A DNA stretch of 45,500 bases from JBQTHP01 sp052389755 (GTDB lineage Bacteria > Pseudomonadota > Gammaproteobacteria > Steroidobacterales > Steroidobacteraceae): positions 1 through 45,500 of the forward strand of contig JBQTHP010000015.1 in NCBI GenBank assembly GCA_052389755.1, in the 5' to 3' direction. The position numbers and the translations under genes are program-made. The notes beneath the pieces are model-generated. The model made no database searches and had not been told where the DNA came from. It saw only the letters and a list, made by a program, of their open reading frames with translations. Position 1 is the stretch's first letter. Each line of letters starts with the position of its first letter. Below, one piece after another: positions 35,645-44,404 of this stretch.

Positions 35645-37732
35645 TCAGGCTCCGTCAACGTTCCGCATCGACAGTCGGATCCGCCCCTGCCTGTCGACTT
35701 CCAGGACCTTCACCCTGATCAGATCCCCCTCCTTCAGCTTGTCCGAGACGCGCTCGACGCGCTCGTCGGAGATCTGGGAGATGTGCACGAGACCGTCACG
35801 GCCCGGCAGGATCGTGACGAACGCGCCGAAGTCCATGAGGCGCGCCACCTTGCCTTCGTAGATGCGCCCGACTTCGACGTCGGCGGTGATGAGCTCGATA
35901 CGCCGCTGCGCCTCGCGCCCGGCCGCGCCGCTCACGGATGCGATCTTCACCGTGCCGTCGCTCTCGATGTCGATCGTGGTGCCGGTCTCTTCCGTGATCT
36001 GACGGATGACCGCGCCGCCCTTGCCGATGACGTCGCGAATCTTTTCCGGATCGATCTTCATCGTGATGATCGACGGCGCCCACTCGGACATCTCCGCGCG
36101 CGACTCCTTCAGCACCTTGTTCATCTCGCCGAGAATGTGCAGTCGACCCTCGCGCGCCTGATCGAGCGCGACGCGCATGATCTCGGGAGTAATGCTATCC
36201 ACCTTGATGTCCATCTGCAGCGCCGTGACGCCGTCCTTCGTGCCCGCGACCTTGAAGTCCATGTCGCCGAGGTGATCCTCGTCGCCGAGGATGTCGGTGA
36301 GCACCTTGTAGCGCGCGCCCTCGAGCACGAGACCCATCGCGACGCCGGCCACCGGGGCCTTGATCGGCACACCGGCATCCATCAGCGACAGCGAGGTGCC
36401 GCAGACGCTCGCCATGGAGCTCGAGCCGTTCGATTCCAGGATCTCGGATACCACGCGGATGACGTACGGGAACTGCGTCATGTCCGGCATCACCGCGGCG
36501 ACGCCGCGCTTGGCGAGATTGCCGTGGCCGATCTCTCGGCGCTTCGGCGAGCCCATCATGCCGGTCTCGCCCGTGGAGAAGGGCGGGAAGTTGTAATGGA
36601 GCATGAACGGCTCGCGGCGCTCGCCCTCGAGTCCGTCGATGATCTGCGCATCCCGCGTGGTGCCGAGCGTCGTCACGACCATCGCCTGCGTCTCGCCGCG
36701 CGTGAAGAGCGCGGAGCCGTGGGTGCGCGGTAGCACGCCGACTTTCACCGTGATCGGCCGCACCGTCCTCGAATCCCGTCCGTCGATGCGCGGTTCGCCG
36801 TTGAGCACACGCTGACGCACGATCTGGCTTTCGAGCCGGAAGAGCTGCGCATCCACCTGGTCGACGGTCCACTTCAGTGACTCACCGCCCGCGAGCCCCT
36901 CGAGGAGCTTCGTCTTGATCTCGTCGATGCGCGCGCGGCGTTGCTGCTTCTCCGTGAGCGAATACGCTTCGGTGAGCGCTGCCTGCGCGTGCAGCGCGAC
37001 GGCGCTCGCAAGCTGCGCGTTCTCGGGTTCCGGCTGCCACGCCCATCGCGGCTTGCCGGCCTCGGCGACCAACTCCTTGACGACGCCGATCGCTCTCTGC
37101 ATCTCTTTGTGCCCGAACACGACCGCGCCGAGCATCACCTCTTCGGAGAGGCCGGCGGCTTCCGACTCGACCATCATCACGCCGTGCTCGGTGCCCGCAA
37201 CGACGAGATGCAGCTCCGACTCGGCGAGGTCCTTCGCCGTCGGGTTCAGCAGGTACTGTCCGTTCTTCCAGCCGACGCGCGCCGCGCCGATCGGTCCGTT
37301 GAACGGCAGGCCCGACATCGACACCGCCGCCGATGCGCCGATCAGCGCCGGAATGTCGGCGTCGATCTCCGGATCCATCGAGAGCACGGTCGCGACGACC
37401 TGCACCTCGTTATAGAAGCCGTCCGGGAAGAGCGGACGCAGCGGGCGATCGATGAGACGCGACGTAAGGGTCTCTTTCTCCGTCGGACGCCCTTCGCGCT
37501 TGAAGAACCCGCCGGGAATGCGGCCGGCCGCGTACGTCTTCTCGACGTAGTTGACCGTCAGCGGGAAGAAATCGCGGCCCGGCGCCGGCTGCTGGCGCGC
37601 GGCGCAGGTGACCAGCACGACCGTGTCGCCCATCGACACCTTGACCGCGCTTTCCGCCTGGCGGGCGAGCTCGCCGGTCTCGATCGTGACCGCATGGGGA
37701 CCGTAGGGAAAAGACTTGGTGACGACGCTCAC
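35645..37732 (-). CDS. pnp: Polyribonucleotide nucleotidyltransferase (PNPase)
   Basis: 695 residues, GTG start (MSVVTKSFPYGPHAVTIETG). Two RNase PH domains (about 1-225 and 310-545, the second with GSSSMASVCGTSLSLMDAGVP) are separated by a helical linker. A KH domain follows (IRDVIGKGGAVIRQITEE), then an S1 domain at the C-terminus. It degrades RNA 3' to 5' by phosphorolysis as part of the degradosome. It follows rpsO, as in E. coli, with a hairpin in the gap. Confidence 0.98.
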   Translation of the reverse strand: MSVVTKSFPYGPHAVTIETGELARQAESAVKVSMGDTVVLVTCAARQQPAPGRDFFPLTVNYVEKTYAAGRIPGGFFKREGRPTEKETLTSRLIDRPLRPLFPDGFYNEVQVVATVLSMDPEIDADIPALIGASAAVSMSGLPFNGPIGAARVGWKNGQYLLNPTAKDLAESELHLVVAGTEHGVMMVESEAAGLSEEVMLGAVVFGHKEMQRAIGVVKELVAEAGKPRWAWQPEPENAQLASAVALHAQAALTEAYSLTEKQQRRARIDEIKTKLLEGLAGGESLKWTVDQVDAQLFRLESQIVRQRVLNGEPRIDGRDSRTVRPITVKVGVLPRTHGSALFTRGETQAMVVTTLGTTRDAQIIDGLEGERREPFMLHYNFPPFSTGETGMMGSPKRREIGHGNLAKRGVAAVMPDMTQFPYVIRVVSEILESNGSSSMASVCGTSLSLMDAGVPIKAPVAGVAMGLVLEGARYKVLTDILGDEDHLGDMDFKVAGTKDGVTALQMDIKVDSITPEIMRVALDQAREGRLHILGEMNKVLKESRAEMSEWAPSIITMKIDPEKIRDVIGKGGAVIRQITEETGTTIDIESDGTVKIASVSGAAGREAQRRIELITADVEVGRIYEGKVARLMDFGAFVTILPGRDGLVHISQISDERVERVSDKLKEGDLIRVKVLEVDRQGRIRLSMRNVDGA

Positions 37733-37768
37733 GCTTCGTTCCTCGTGAAAATCAGTTAGGCGAAAGCA

Positions 37769-37802
37769 CGAAGGCCGCGCCGAGGGTCGGTCGCGGCCTT
37801 CG
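37769..37802 (-). terminator. Hairpin between rpsO and pnp (attenuator or RNase processing site)
   Basis: An 11-bp perfect stem (CGAAGGCCGCG with its complement) closes a 12-nt loop just past the rpsO stop; the stem's distal bases overlap the end of rpsO. A modest T-rich stretch (TGCTTTC) follows on the minus strand. In E. coli the same gap holds a partial terminator and RNase III site. Confidence 0.6.
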
Positions 37803-37805
37803 CGA

Positions 37806-38075
37806 TCAGCGGCGAAGTCCCAGACGCTCGACGAGCTCCTGGTACTTCTGCGGCTCGGTGGCCTTCAGGTAGTCGAGAAGCTTGCGGCGCTGGTTGACGA
37901 GCTTGACGAGACCACGACGCGAAGAATGATCGCGCTTGTGCGCGGTGAAATGTTCGCCCAGACCATTGATGCGCTCGGAGAGCAGTGCGATCTGGACTTC
38001 GGGCGATCCGGTGTCCGTCGGACCGCGGCGGAACTGCGCGACGATCCCGCCCTTTTTCTCGCTGGTTAAAGACAT
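37806..38075 (-). CDS. rpsO: 30S ribosomal protein S15
   Basis: 89 residues, the standard length, ATG start (MSLTSEKKGGIVAQF). The conserved segments DTGSPEVQIALLSERI, FTAHKRDHSSRRGLV and RRKLLDYLK are intact and bind the 16S rRNA central domain. GAGG lies 11 nt before the start. It has its own promoter in the gap after truB and is followed by pnp. Confidence 0.98.
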   Translation of the reverse strand: MSLTSEKKGGIVAQFRRGPTDTGSPEVQIALLSERINGLGEHFTAHKRDHSSRRGLVKLVNQRRKLLDYLKATEPQKYQELVERLGLRR

Positions 38076-38126
38076 TGCGCAAAGATCCTCAAATACTGCT
38101 TAAAGGCCCATTTTTGAAAGCGGCGC

Positions 38127-38155
38127 ATTCTACCCGGTGACCCCCCTGCTCACAA
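38127..38155 (-). promoter_or_regulatory. Sigma-70 promoter of rpsO
   Basis: On the minus strand: TTGTGA (38155-38150), a 17-bp spacer, then TAGAAT (38132-38127), followed by GCGCC as a GC-rich discriminator, the type of sequence that makes promoters sensitive to ppGpp and DksA. It lies 52 bp before the rpsO ATG. Confidence 0.75.
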
Positions 38156-38162
38156 CAGACGT

Positions 38163-39047
38163 TCATCCCGCGAGATTGAAAAGTCGGCGTGGTCGCACCA
38201 GACCTTCCGCCGTGCATTCGCCGATGCCGAAGAACCGGCCCTGCGCGTCGTACAGACGGCAGCGGCCGCGCTCATGCGACGCTCGGGCTTGCGCCGCCTG
38301 TCCGCGACGCAGTCGGGCCGCCTCGTCCGCATCCAACGCCATCGCCGGCAGGTGCCCGAGCGCGCGATCCGCCGGAAGGAGCGCCGGCAGCGCGCCGCCA
38401 GGGGCCGTGGCCAGCACGGCCTCCAGAGACACCATCGGTTCCGCAGTGAACGGCTCGACGTACAGGCGTCGCAAGCTTGCGACGTGGCCGCACGTACCGA
38501 GGTCCACCGCGATCTCCTCGGCAACGGTGCGCACATACGTGCCCTTCGAGCACACCATCTCGAGCTCGAGAAGCTGCGCCGAGACGGCGAGCAGCTCGAG
38601 CCGATCGATGCGGATCGCACGCGGCGCCCGCTCTACTTCAACGCCCGCCCGGGCGAGCCGATAGAGAGGCTGGCCGCCGTGCTTCAGCGCCGAATACATC
38701 GGCGGCGTCTGTTGTCGCTCTCCAACGAACGCCTTAAGCACCGCATCAAGCTCCTCCCTTCCGAACGCGGGCACAGGGCGCTCTTCCACGACCGCGCCCT
38801 CGGTATCCCCGGTGGCCGTGCGGCGCCCCAGCGCTGCTTCGAAGCGGTAGCACTTGCGACCTTCGAGCAGCTCGCCCGCGACCTTGGTCGCCTCATCGAG
38901 GCAGATCGGCAGCATGCCGGTTGCGAGCGGATCGAGACTGCCGACGTGTCCGGCCTTCGCGGCTCCGAACGCGCGCCTCACGCGCTGCAGGGCGGCGTTC
39001 GAGGATAAGCCGGATGGCTTGTCGAGCAGCAGGATTCCGGTGGGCAC
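38163..39047 (-). CDS. truB: tRNA pseudouridine(55) synthase
   Basis: 294 residues, GTG start. The opening GILLLDKPSGLSSNAALQRVRR and catalytic Asp39 in GHVGSLDPLATGMLP are diagnostic; RQQTPPMYSALKHGGQPLY and CSKGTYVRTVAEEIA follow in family order. A C-terminal PUA-like segment (about 235-294) completes it. It makes pseudouridine 55 in the T-loop of tRNAs. It lies 7 bp after rbfA in the operon. Confidence 0.97.
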   Translation of the reverse strand: MPTGILLLDKPSGLSSNAALQRVRRAFGAAKAGHVGSLDPLATGMLPICLDEATKVAGELLEGRKCYRFEAALGRRTATGDTEGAVVEERPVPAFGREELDAVLKAFVGERQQTPPMYSALKHGGQPLYRLARAGVEVERAPRAIRIDRLELLAVSAQLLELEMVCSKGTYVRTVAEEIAVDLGTCGHVASLRRLYVEPFTAEPMVSLEAVLATAPGGALPALLPADRALGHLPAMALDADEAARLRRGQAAQARASHERGRCRLYDAQGRFFGIGECTAEGLVRPRRLFNLAG

Positions 39048-39054
39048 AGCCGCG

Positions 39055-39441
39055 TCAGCGCGCGGTGTCGTCGGGAGCGTCGGTCGAGCTCGCGCGATCT
39101 GCCGCGACCGCGGTGTCGATGAGGTCGGTCAGCCGCTGCGCGCGATCGGGCTGCTCGTCGAAGAGGAATTCCAGACGCGGCGCGTGGCGCAGGCCGAGCC
39201 GGCGGCCCACCTCGCCGCGCAGGAACCCGCCCGCGTGCGTGAGCCCGGCGCGCACGTCGGCCGGCGCGTGGTGTCCGGCGAAAGGTACGAAATACACCCG
39301 CGCTGTCGCGAGGTCCGGAGCGAGCGCCACCGCCGTGATCGTGACGTTGCCGACGCGCGGATCCTTCACGGCGCGCGCGATGAGCTCGGCGAGTACGCGT
39401 TGCAGCTCGCCTTCCAAACGCGATCGGCGCGCCTCGCTCAT
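39055..39441 (-). CDS. rbfA: Ribosome-binding factor A
   Basis: 128 residues, ATG start. The KH-like fold is marked by RLEGELQRVLAELIARAVKDPR, then VTITAVALAPDLATARVYFVPF and RLGLRHAPRLEFLFDEQPDR, typical of RbfA. It helps 16S rRNA maturation in cold and normal conditions. A heptad repeat element lies between infB and this gene, its arm ending 9 bp before the start, so translational coupling with infB is lost. The tail after residue 115 is acidic. Confidence 0.96.
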   Translation of the reverse strand: MSEARRSRLEGELQRVLAELIARAVKDPRVGNVTITAVALAPDLATARVYFVPFAGHHAPADVRAGLTHAGGFLRGEVGRRLGLRHAPRLEFLFDEQPDRAQRLTDLIDTAVAADRASSTDAPDDTAR

Positions 39442-39450
39442 CGCTGCGCG

Positions 39451-39554
39451 GCCTACAGCCTACAGCTCACAGCTTACAGCCCGGAGAAGAGCGCACGTCT
39501 CAACGTCGCCGCTGCCCCTCTGACCTGTAGGCTGTAAGCTGTAGGCTGTAAGCT
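39451..39554. repeat. Heptad inverted-repeat element, copy 6 (infB-rbfA gap)
   Basis: Left arm 39451-39490 ends in CCCGGAGAAGA; right arm 39524-39554 has RRGCTGT-type units but lacks the CTCCGGG inner end found in other copies. The core is not clearly related to the others. It fills the gap between the infB stop and the rbfA start. Confidence 0.87.
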
Positions 39555-39560
39555 TCCTCA

Positions 39561-42083
39561 TCATTCCACCGTCCGCGCGACCTCGATCCTCGCGAAGCAT
39601 TCGATCTGATCGTCGACGCGGACGTCCTGGTAGTTCTTCACGCCGATGCCGCACTCCGTGCCCGCGCGCACCTCGTTCACGTCGTCCTTGAAGCGACGCA
39701 GCGATTCGAGCGCGCCCTCGAAGATCACGACGTTGTCGCGCAGCACGCGGATCGGATTGTTGCGGCGGACAAAGCCTTCGGTGACGAGACATCCTGCGAC
39801 GACGCCGAACTTGCTCGAGCGGAACACCTCGCGCACCTGAGCGATGCCGACGATCTGCTCCTTGATCTCCGGCTGCAGCATGCCGCTCATCATCTGCTTA
39901 ACGTCGTCGATGGCCTCGTAGATGATGCTGTAGTAGCGGATGTCGACGCCGGTTTCCTTGATCGCATCGCGCGCCGCGTTGTCTGCGCGTACGTTGAAGC
40001 CGATGATGCGCGCTTGCGAAGCCGCGGCAAGCTGCACGTCCGAGCCCGTGATGCCGCCGACGCCGCTCGCCACCACCTTCACCTGCACTTCCTCGGTCGA
40101 GAGTTTCGCGAGCGACTCGCGCAGCGCCTCGGCGCTGCCCTGCACGTCGGCCTTGAGCACGATGGAGATCACGCCCGCCTTCTGCTCGCCGATCTGCGCG
40201 AATACGTCCTCGGCCTTGGTGGTCTGACGCGCGAGCTTCACGTCGCGGAACTTGCCCTGACGATACAGGGCAACTTCGCGCGCCTTGCGCTCGCTCTCGA
40301 CCACGAGAAACTCCTCGCCCGCGTTCGGCGCGCCCGAAAGTCCGAGCACGACCACGGGCATCGAGGGACCCGCCTCCTGGATCGCTTTCCCGGCCTCATC
40401 GAACATGGCCCGGACGCGACCGAACTCGCCGCCCGCGATGATCGGGTCGCCCATCTTCAACGTGCCGCGCTTCACGAGCACCGTAGCCATCGGGCCGCGG
40501 CCCTTCTCGATGCTCGACTCGATGACTACACCGCCCGCAAGGCCGGTGCGCGGCGCCTTGAGCTCGAGCACCTCGGACTGCAGCAGGATCGACTCGAGCA
40601 GTTTGTCGACGCCCTCGCCGGTGCGTGCGGAAACATTCACGAAGATATTCTGCCCGCCCCACTCCTCGGGGATGACCTCCTGCTTCGACAGTTCGGTGCG
40701 GACGCGATCGGGGTCGGCCTCGTTCTTGTCGATCTTGTTCACCGCAACCACGATCGGCACGCTCGCCGCGCGAGCGTGCTGGATCGCCTCGACCGTCTGC
40801 GGCATCACGCCGTCGTCCGCCGCGACCACGAGCACGACCACGTCGGTCGCCTTCGCGCCGCGCGCGCGCATCGCCGTGAAGGCCGCGTGGCCCGGCGTGT
40901 CGAGGAAGGTGACGACGCCCTTCGGCGTCTCGACGTGGTAGGCACCGATGTGCTGGGTGATGCCGCCCGCCTCGCCTGCCGCCACCTTGGTGCGACGGAT
41001 GTAGTCGAGCAGTGAAGTCTTGCCGTGATCGACGTGGCCCATCACGGTGACGACCGGCGGCCGATCTTCGTACTGCGCCGCATCTTCCGCCGACGCGCCC
41101 TGCAGATCCGCATCGACCTGGTCTTCCTTCAGCGACTTCGCGGTGTGGCCCATCTCCTCGACCACGAGGATCGCCGTGTCCTGGTCGATCACCTGATTGA
41201 TCGTGGCCATCACGCCCAGGTTCATGAGCGCGCGGATGACCTCGGTTGCCTTCACCGCCATCCTCTGCGCGAGCTCTGCGACGGTGATCGTCTCGCCGAT
41301 GCCCACCTCGCGCTTCTGCGGCGCGGTGGGCATCTCGAAGCCGTGCTTCGCCTCGGCGCCGGTGGACAGAGGGCGCTTCCCCGCACGCTTCTTCTTCTTG
41401 TAGCGCGAGCTCACGTCGCCGGCGACGTGCAGCTCCTGACGACCGTAGCGCGTCTGCTGCTTGTCGTCGACCGGCGCGGCCGGCTCGGCGCGCGCGCCGC
41501 GCGGCTGCTCGCCGCCGCGTCGCTGGCGCTCCTTCTCGCGCTCCCGCTCGCGATCCGCGTCGGCCTTGGCGCGTTGCTCGCTCTCGCGTCGCTGGTCTTC
41601 CTGCGCCTTGCTGCGCGCCTTCTCTTCCTCGACGCGGCGGCGATTCTCGCTCTCGACGCGCTCGCGCTCGCGCCGCTCCGCCTCGAGCCGCTCGCGCTCG
41701 GCGCGCTCCGCGTCCTCGGCCTCGCGCCGCTTGCCGTCGAGCTCTTCCTGCTGGTGGCGTGCCTGCTCCTGGAGCACGTCCCGCTTGATGTAGGTGCGCT
41801 TGCGTCGCACCTCGACGTTCACGGTGCGCGCGCGGCCCTGCACGCTCGCGAGCTTCAGCTCGCTCTGCGTCTTTCTCTTCAGTGTGATCTTGCGCGGCGC
41901 GCTGCCTTCGTCGCCGCTGCCGTGGCTGCGGCGCAGGTGCGTGAGCAGCTCGAGCTTCGCATCGTCGCTGATGCGATCCTCGGGACCCGCGACCTTGATG
42001 CCCGCCTGGTCGAGCTGCACCAGCAGCCGATCCACAGGGACTTTCAGGACCTCGGCGAATTGAGAGACGGTAACTTCGGCCAT
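39561..42083 (-). CDS. infB: Translation initiation factor IF-2
   Basis: 840 residues from ATG 42083, preceded by GAAGG. It has an IF2N domain at the N-terminus (MAEVTVSQFAEVLKVPVDRL), a long charged Arg/Glu-rich linker (about 100-240), then the GTPase: G1 GHVDHGKT (349-356), GGITQHIGAY, DTPGHAAF, NKID and a SARTG loop. Beta-barrel domains II and IV follow. It brings fMet-tRNA to the 30S subunit. Order nusA-infB-rbfA is conserved. Confidence 0.98.
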   Translation of the reverse strand: MAEVTVSQFAEVLKVPVDRLLVQLDQAGIKVAGPEDRISDDAKLELLTHLRRSHGSGDEGSAPRKITLKRKTQSELKLASVQGRARTVNVEVRRKRTYIKRDVLQEQARHQQEELDGKRREAEDAERAERERLEAERRERERVESENRRRVEEEKARSKAQEDQRRESEQRAKADADREREREKERQRRGGEQPRGARAEPAAPVDDKQQTRYGRQELHVAGDVSSRYKKKKRAGKRPLSTGAEAKHGFEMPTAPQKREVGIGETITVAELAQRMAVKATEVIRALMNLGVMATINQVIDQDTAILVVEEMGHTAKSLKEDQVDADLQGASAEDAAQYEDRPPVVTVMGHVDHGKTSLLDYIRRTKVAAGEAGGITQHIGAYHVETPKGVVTFLDTPGHAAFTAMRARGAKATDVVVLVVAADDGVMPQTVEAIQHARAASVPIVVAVNKIDKNEADPDRVRTELSKQEVIPEEWGGQNIFVNVSARTGEGVDKLLESILLQSEVLELKAPRTGLAGGVVIESSIEKGRGPMATVLVKRGTLKMGDPIIAGGEFGRVRAMFDEAGKAIQEAGPSMPVVVLGLSGAPNAGEEFLVVESERKAREVALYRQGKFRDVKLARQTTKAEDVFAQIGEQKAGVISIVLKADVQGSAEALRESLAKLSTEEVQVKVVASGVGGITGSDVQLAAASQARIIGFNVRADNAARDAIKETGVDIRYYSIIYEAIDDVKQMMSGMLQPEIKEQIVGIAQVREVFRSSKFGVVAGCLVTEGFVRRNNPIRVLRDNVVIFEGALESLRRFKDDVNEVRAGTECGIGVKNYQDVRVDDQIECFARIEVARTVE

Positions 42084-42114
42084 AACCTTCGAGTCCTCAT
42101 CAAGGGTCAGACGC

Positions 42115-43611
42115 TCACTGCGCCGCCTCGAACCAGTGCGCGCGTGCTTTCATGATCAACTGGCCCGCCTCTTCCGCCGCGAGCCCTTCGATGTCCGACA
42201 GCTCGTCGACAGACTGCTCGGCAAGATCCTCGCGGGTGCGAACCCCGCGACGGGCAAGCGCGAGCGCGAGATCCGGGCTCATGCCCTCGAGCAGCAGCAG
42301 ATCGTCCGCGGGCATCGACTGATCGAGAGTTTCCTCGCTCGCGATCGCCTGCGTGAGCAGCATGTCGCGGGCGCGGTTGCGCAGCTCCTTCACCATCACC
42401 TCGTCGAACTCCTCGATCGCCATGAGCTCGGCCTGCGGCACGTACGCCACTTCCTCGACGCTCGAGAAGCCTTCCTGCACGAGAATCGTCGCGACGTCCT
42501 CGTCGACGTCGAGCTGTTTCATGAAGTTCTGCACGAGCTCCTTCGACTCGGTCTCGCTCTTCGCTTCCGCGTCGGACTCGGTCATCACGTTGAGATCCCA
42601 GCCCGAGAGCTGGCTCGCGAGCCGGATGTTCTGGCCGCCGCGGCCGATCGCCTGCGACAGCTTGTCCTCGGCGACCGCGATGTCCATCGAATGCGATTCC
42701 TCGTCGACGACGATCGAGAGCACCTCCGCGGGCGACATCGCATTGATGACGAACTGGGCGGGATTTTCGTTGTACGGAATGATGTCCACGCGCTCGCCGG
42801 CGATCTCGTTCGACACCGCCTGCACGCGCGAGCCGCGCATGCCCACGCACGCGCCGACCGGATCGATGCGCGGATCGAAGCTCTTCACCGCGATCTTCGC
42901 GCGCACGCCCGGATCGCGGGCGGCGCCGAGAATCTGGATGAGGCCCTGGCCGACCTCGGGCACCTCGAGCTTGAAGAGCTCGATGAGGAACTCCGGAGCC
43001 GTGCGCGTCAGGAAAAGCTGCGGTCCGCGCGGCTCCGAGCGCACCTCGCGCAGGTACGCCTTCATGCGGTCCTGCGGCTTTGCGAGCTCGCGCGGGATCA
43101 TGTCGCTGCGCGACACGAACCCTTCCGCGTTGTTGCCGAGATCGACGTAGATACCGTTGCGGTCCACACGCTTCACGACGCCGCTCACGAGCTGGCCAGT
43201 GCGGTCCTTGTAGGCCTCGACCACCTGGGCACGCTCGGCCTCGCGCACCTTCTGCACGATGACCTGCTTCGCCTGCTGCGCGGCGATGCGGCCGAAGGCG
43301 ACCGATTCCATCGGCTCCTCCACGAAGCCGCCGACGTCCGCTTTCGGGTCGAGGTCGCGCGCGTCCTCGAGGCGCAGCTCGCGCTCGGGCACCTCGAGCT
43401 CCTTCGAATCGTCGGCGAACACTTTCCACCGGCGGAAGGTTTCGTAGTCCCCGCTCTTTCTGTCGATGGCGACGCGGACCTCCCACTCTTCGCTGTGCTT
43501 CTTGCGCGTCGCGGACGCGAGCGCGGCTTCGAGAGCCTCGAAGATGACTTCCTTGTCGACGCCTTTCTCGTTGGAGACTGCGTCGACGACCATCAGGATT
43601 TCCTTGTTCAC
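42115..43611 (-). CDS. nusA: Transcription termination/antitermination factor NusA
   Basis: 498 residues from GTG 43611, overlapping the rimP stop (GTGA). An N-terminal RNA-polymerase-binding domain (1-130) is followed by S1 (LVSGVVKRVDRNGIYVDLGN), two KH domains (DPVGACVGMRGSRVQAV and LSQAIGRGGQNIRLA), and two C-terminal acidic repeats with helix-hairpin-helix character (about 360-490, DLNVMT onward), as in E. coli. NusA modulates pausing and termination and is known to act on its own operon in E. coli, relevant to the leader upstream. Confidence 0.98.
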   Translation of the reverse strand: MNKEILMVVDAVSNEKGVDKEVIFEALEAALASATRKKHSEEWEVRVAIDRKSGDYETFRRWKVFADDSKELEVPERELRLEDARDLDPKADVGGFVEEPMESVAFGRIAAQQAKQVIVQKVREAERAQVVEAYKDRTGQLVSGVVKRVDRNGIYVDLGNNAEGFVSRSDMIPRELAKPQDRMKAYLREVRSEPRGPQLFLTRTAPEFLIELFKLEVPEVGQGLIQILGAARDPGVRAKIAVKSFDPRIDPVGACVGMRGSRVQAVSNEIAGERVDIIPYNENPAQFVINAMSPAEVLSIVVDEESHSMDIAVAEDKLSQAIGRGGQNIRLASQLSGWDLNVMTESDAEAKSETESKELVQNFMKQLDVDEDVATILVQEGFSSVEEVAYVPQAELMAIEEFDEVMVKELRNRARDMLLTQAIASEETLDQSMPADDLLLLEGMSPDLALALARRGVRTREDLAEQSVDELSDIEGLAAEEAGQLIMKARAHWFEAAQ

Positions 43612-44093
43612 CTGTGCTCCTTCGGCACTGCATCACCCTGCGGCGCGAGCCTGGCCTTGCCGATCTCGTCGAACGGCACGCTCACGGTTTCCCGATCGAC
43701 CTCGAGCGTCAGCCCGTCGTCGGCGACCGTGCGCAGGGTTCCCGTATAGCGACGCCGCCCTTCGCGCGGCACCTTGAGCTCGACGTGTACGCGTTCGCCC
43801 GCGAAGCGTTCGAAGTGCGCGCGCGTGCGCAGCACCCGATCGAACCCCGGGGATGACACCTCGAGCGTGTACGCGATCGGAATCGGGTCCTCGACGTCGA
43901 GCATCGCCGAGATCTCCCGACTCACCTGCTCACAGTCCTCGAGGCCGATGCCACCCGACTTGTCGATGAAGAAGCGAAGCGTCGCGTGCGAGCGCCCGGC
44001 GGCGTACTCGAGCTCCACGAGCTCATAGCCCAACCGACCGAGCAGAGGCTCGGTGAGGGCGATGACTCGCTCGCGCAAGGCTCCTGTCACCAC
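43608..44093 (-). CDS. rimP: Ribosome maturation factor RimP
   Basis: 161 residues from GTG 44093; the next codon (44090) is also GTG, but GGAG lies 7 nt before 44093, which decides the start. The conserved core is LTEPLLGRLGYELVELEYA, LRFFIDKSGGIGLEDCEQVSREIS and YTLEVSSPGFDRVL. RimP is needed for 30S assembly. It is the first gene of the operon, preceded by a long leader with a promoter and two hairpins. Confidence 0.95.
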   Translation of the reverse strand: MVTGALRERVIALTEPLLGRLGYELVELEYAAGRSHATLRFFIDKSGGIGLEDCEQVSREISAMLDVEDPIPIAYTLEVSSPGFDRVLRTRAHFERFAGERVHVELKVPREGRRRYTGTLRTVADDGLTLEVDRETVSVPFDEIGKARLAPQGDAVPKEHR

Positions 44094-44123
44094 GTGTCGT
44101 CTCCAGTTCCCGCCACAAACGAA

Positions 44124-44143
44124 AATGGGCCGCGAGGCCCATT
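44124..44143 (-). terminator. Second leader hairpin before rimP
   Basis: AATGGGCC, 4-nt loop, GGCCCATT, followed on the minus strand by TTCGTTTG. This is a terminator-like hairpin 30 bp before the rimP start. The T-tract is interrupted, so it may be a partial terminator. Confidence 0.55.
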
Positions 44144-44205
44144 CTTTGAAACCAACATCTCCCGGTGCCGTTCCCGGCCCAGGCGCCCCGGCCAGGGGCG
44201 GCCAT

Positions 44206-44226
44206 AAAAAAAGCCCTCGAAGGGCT
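44206..44226 (-). terminator. Rho-independent terminator in the rimP leader
   Basis: On the minus strand AGCCCT-TCG-AGGGCT is followed by a run of seven T (44212-44206). It lies about 95 nt after the predicted transcription start, and 110 bp before rimP, so it acts as an attenuator for the operon or ends a small RNA. Confidence 0.8.
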
Positions 44227-44307
44227 CGACAAATCAAGCACTTGGCGACGATTCTTCAACCGCCGTCGTGGCTCGGGCCCCATGGGCCCGCTCCATCGAG
44301 GGCGCGC

Positions 44308-44336
44308 ATTCTACGGCAGGAGGGGGAAACGGCCAA
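44308..44336 (-). promoter_or_regulatory. Sigma-70 promoter of the rimP-nusA-infB operon leader
   Basis: On the minus strand: TTGGCC (44336-44331), 17-bp spacer, TAGAAT (44313-44308), followed by GCGCGCC. The -10 and discriminator resemble those of the rpsO promoter. Predicted start near 44301. Confidence 0.75.
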
Positions 44337-44404
44337 GACTCTCAGACCGCAAGGCCTCGCGGATAGCCCGCAGCAGGGTCCGGGCCTCTTGTACTCTCCC
44401 TCGC

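Larger units (their letters stand above)
44094..44404. other. Gap holding the rimP operon leader; no gene seen
   Basis: The 311-bp space between divergent rimP and the esterase gene holds, on the minus strand, a sigma-70 promoter, a terminator with T7 tract, and a second hairpin, all pointing to rimP. No tRNA was found here, unlike the metY gene ahead of E. coli rimP. The remaining sequence shows nothing recognisable. Confidence 0.8.

Noticed and set aside
44144..44300. Search for a tRNA gene (metY-like) before rimP
   Set aside because: No cloverleaf, no GTTCRANNC T-loop and no CCA-type end could be made; the hairpins present are terminator-like.
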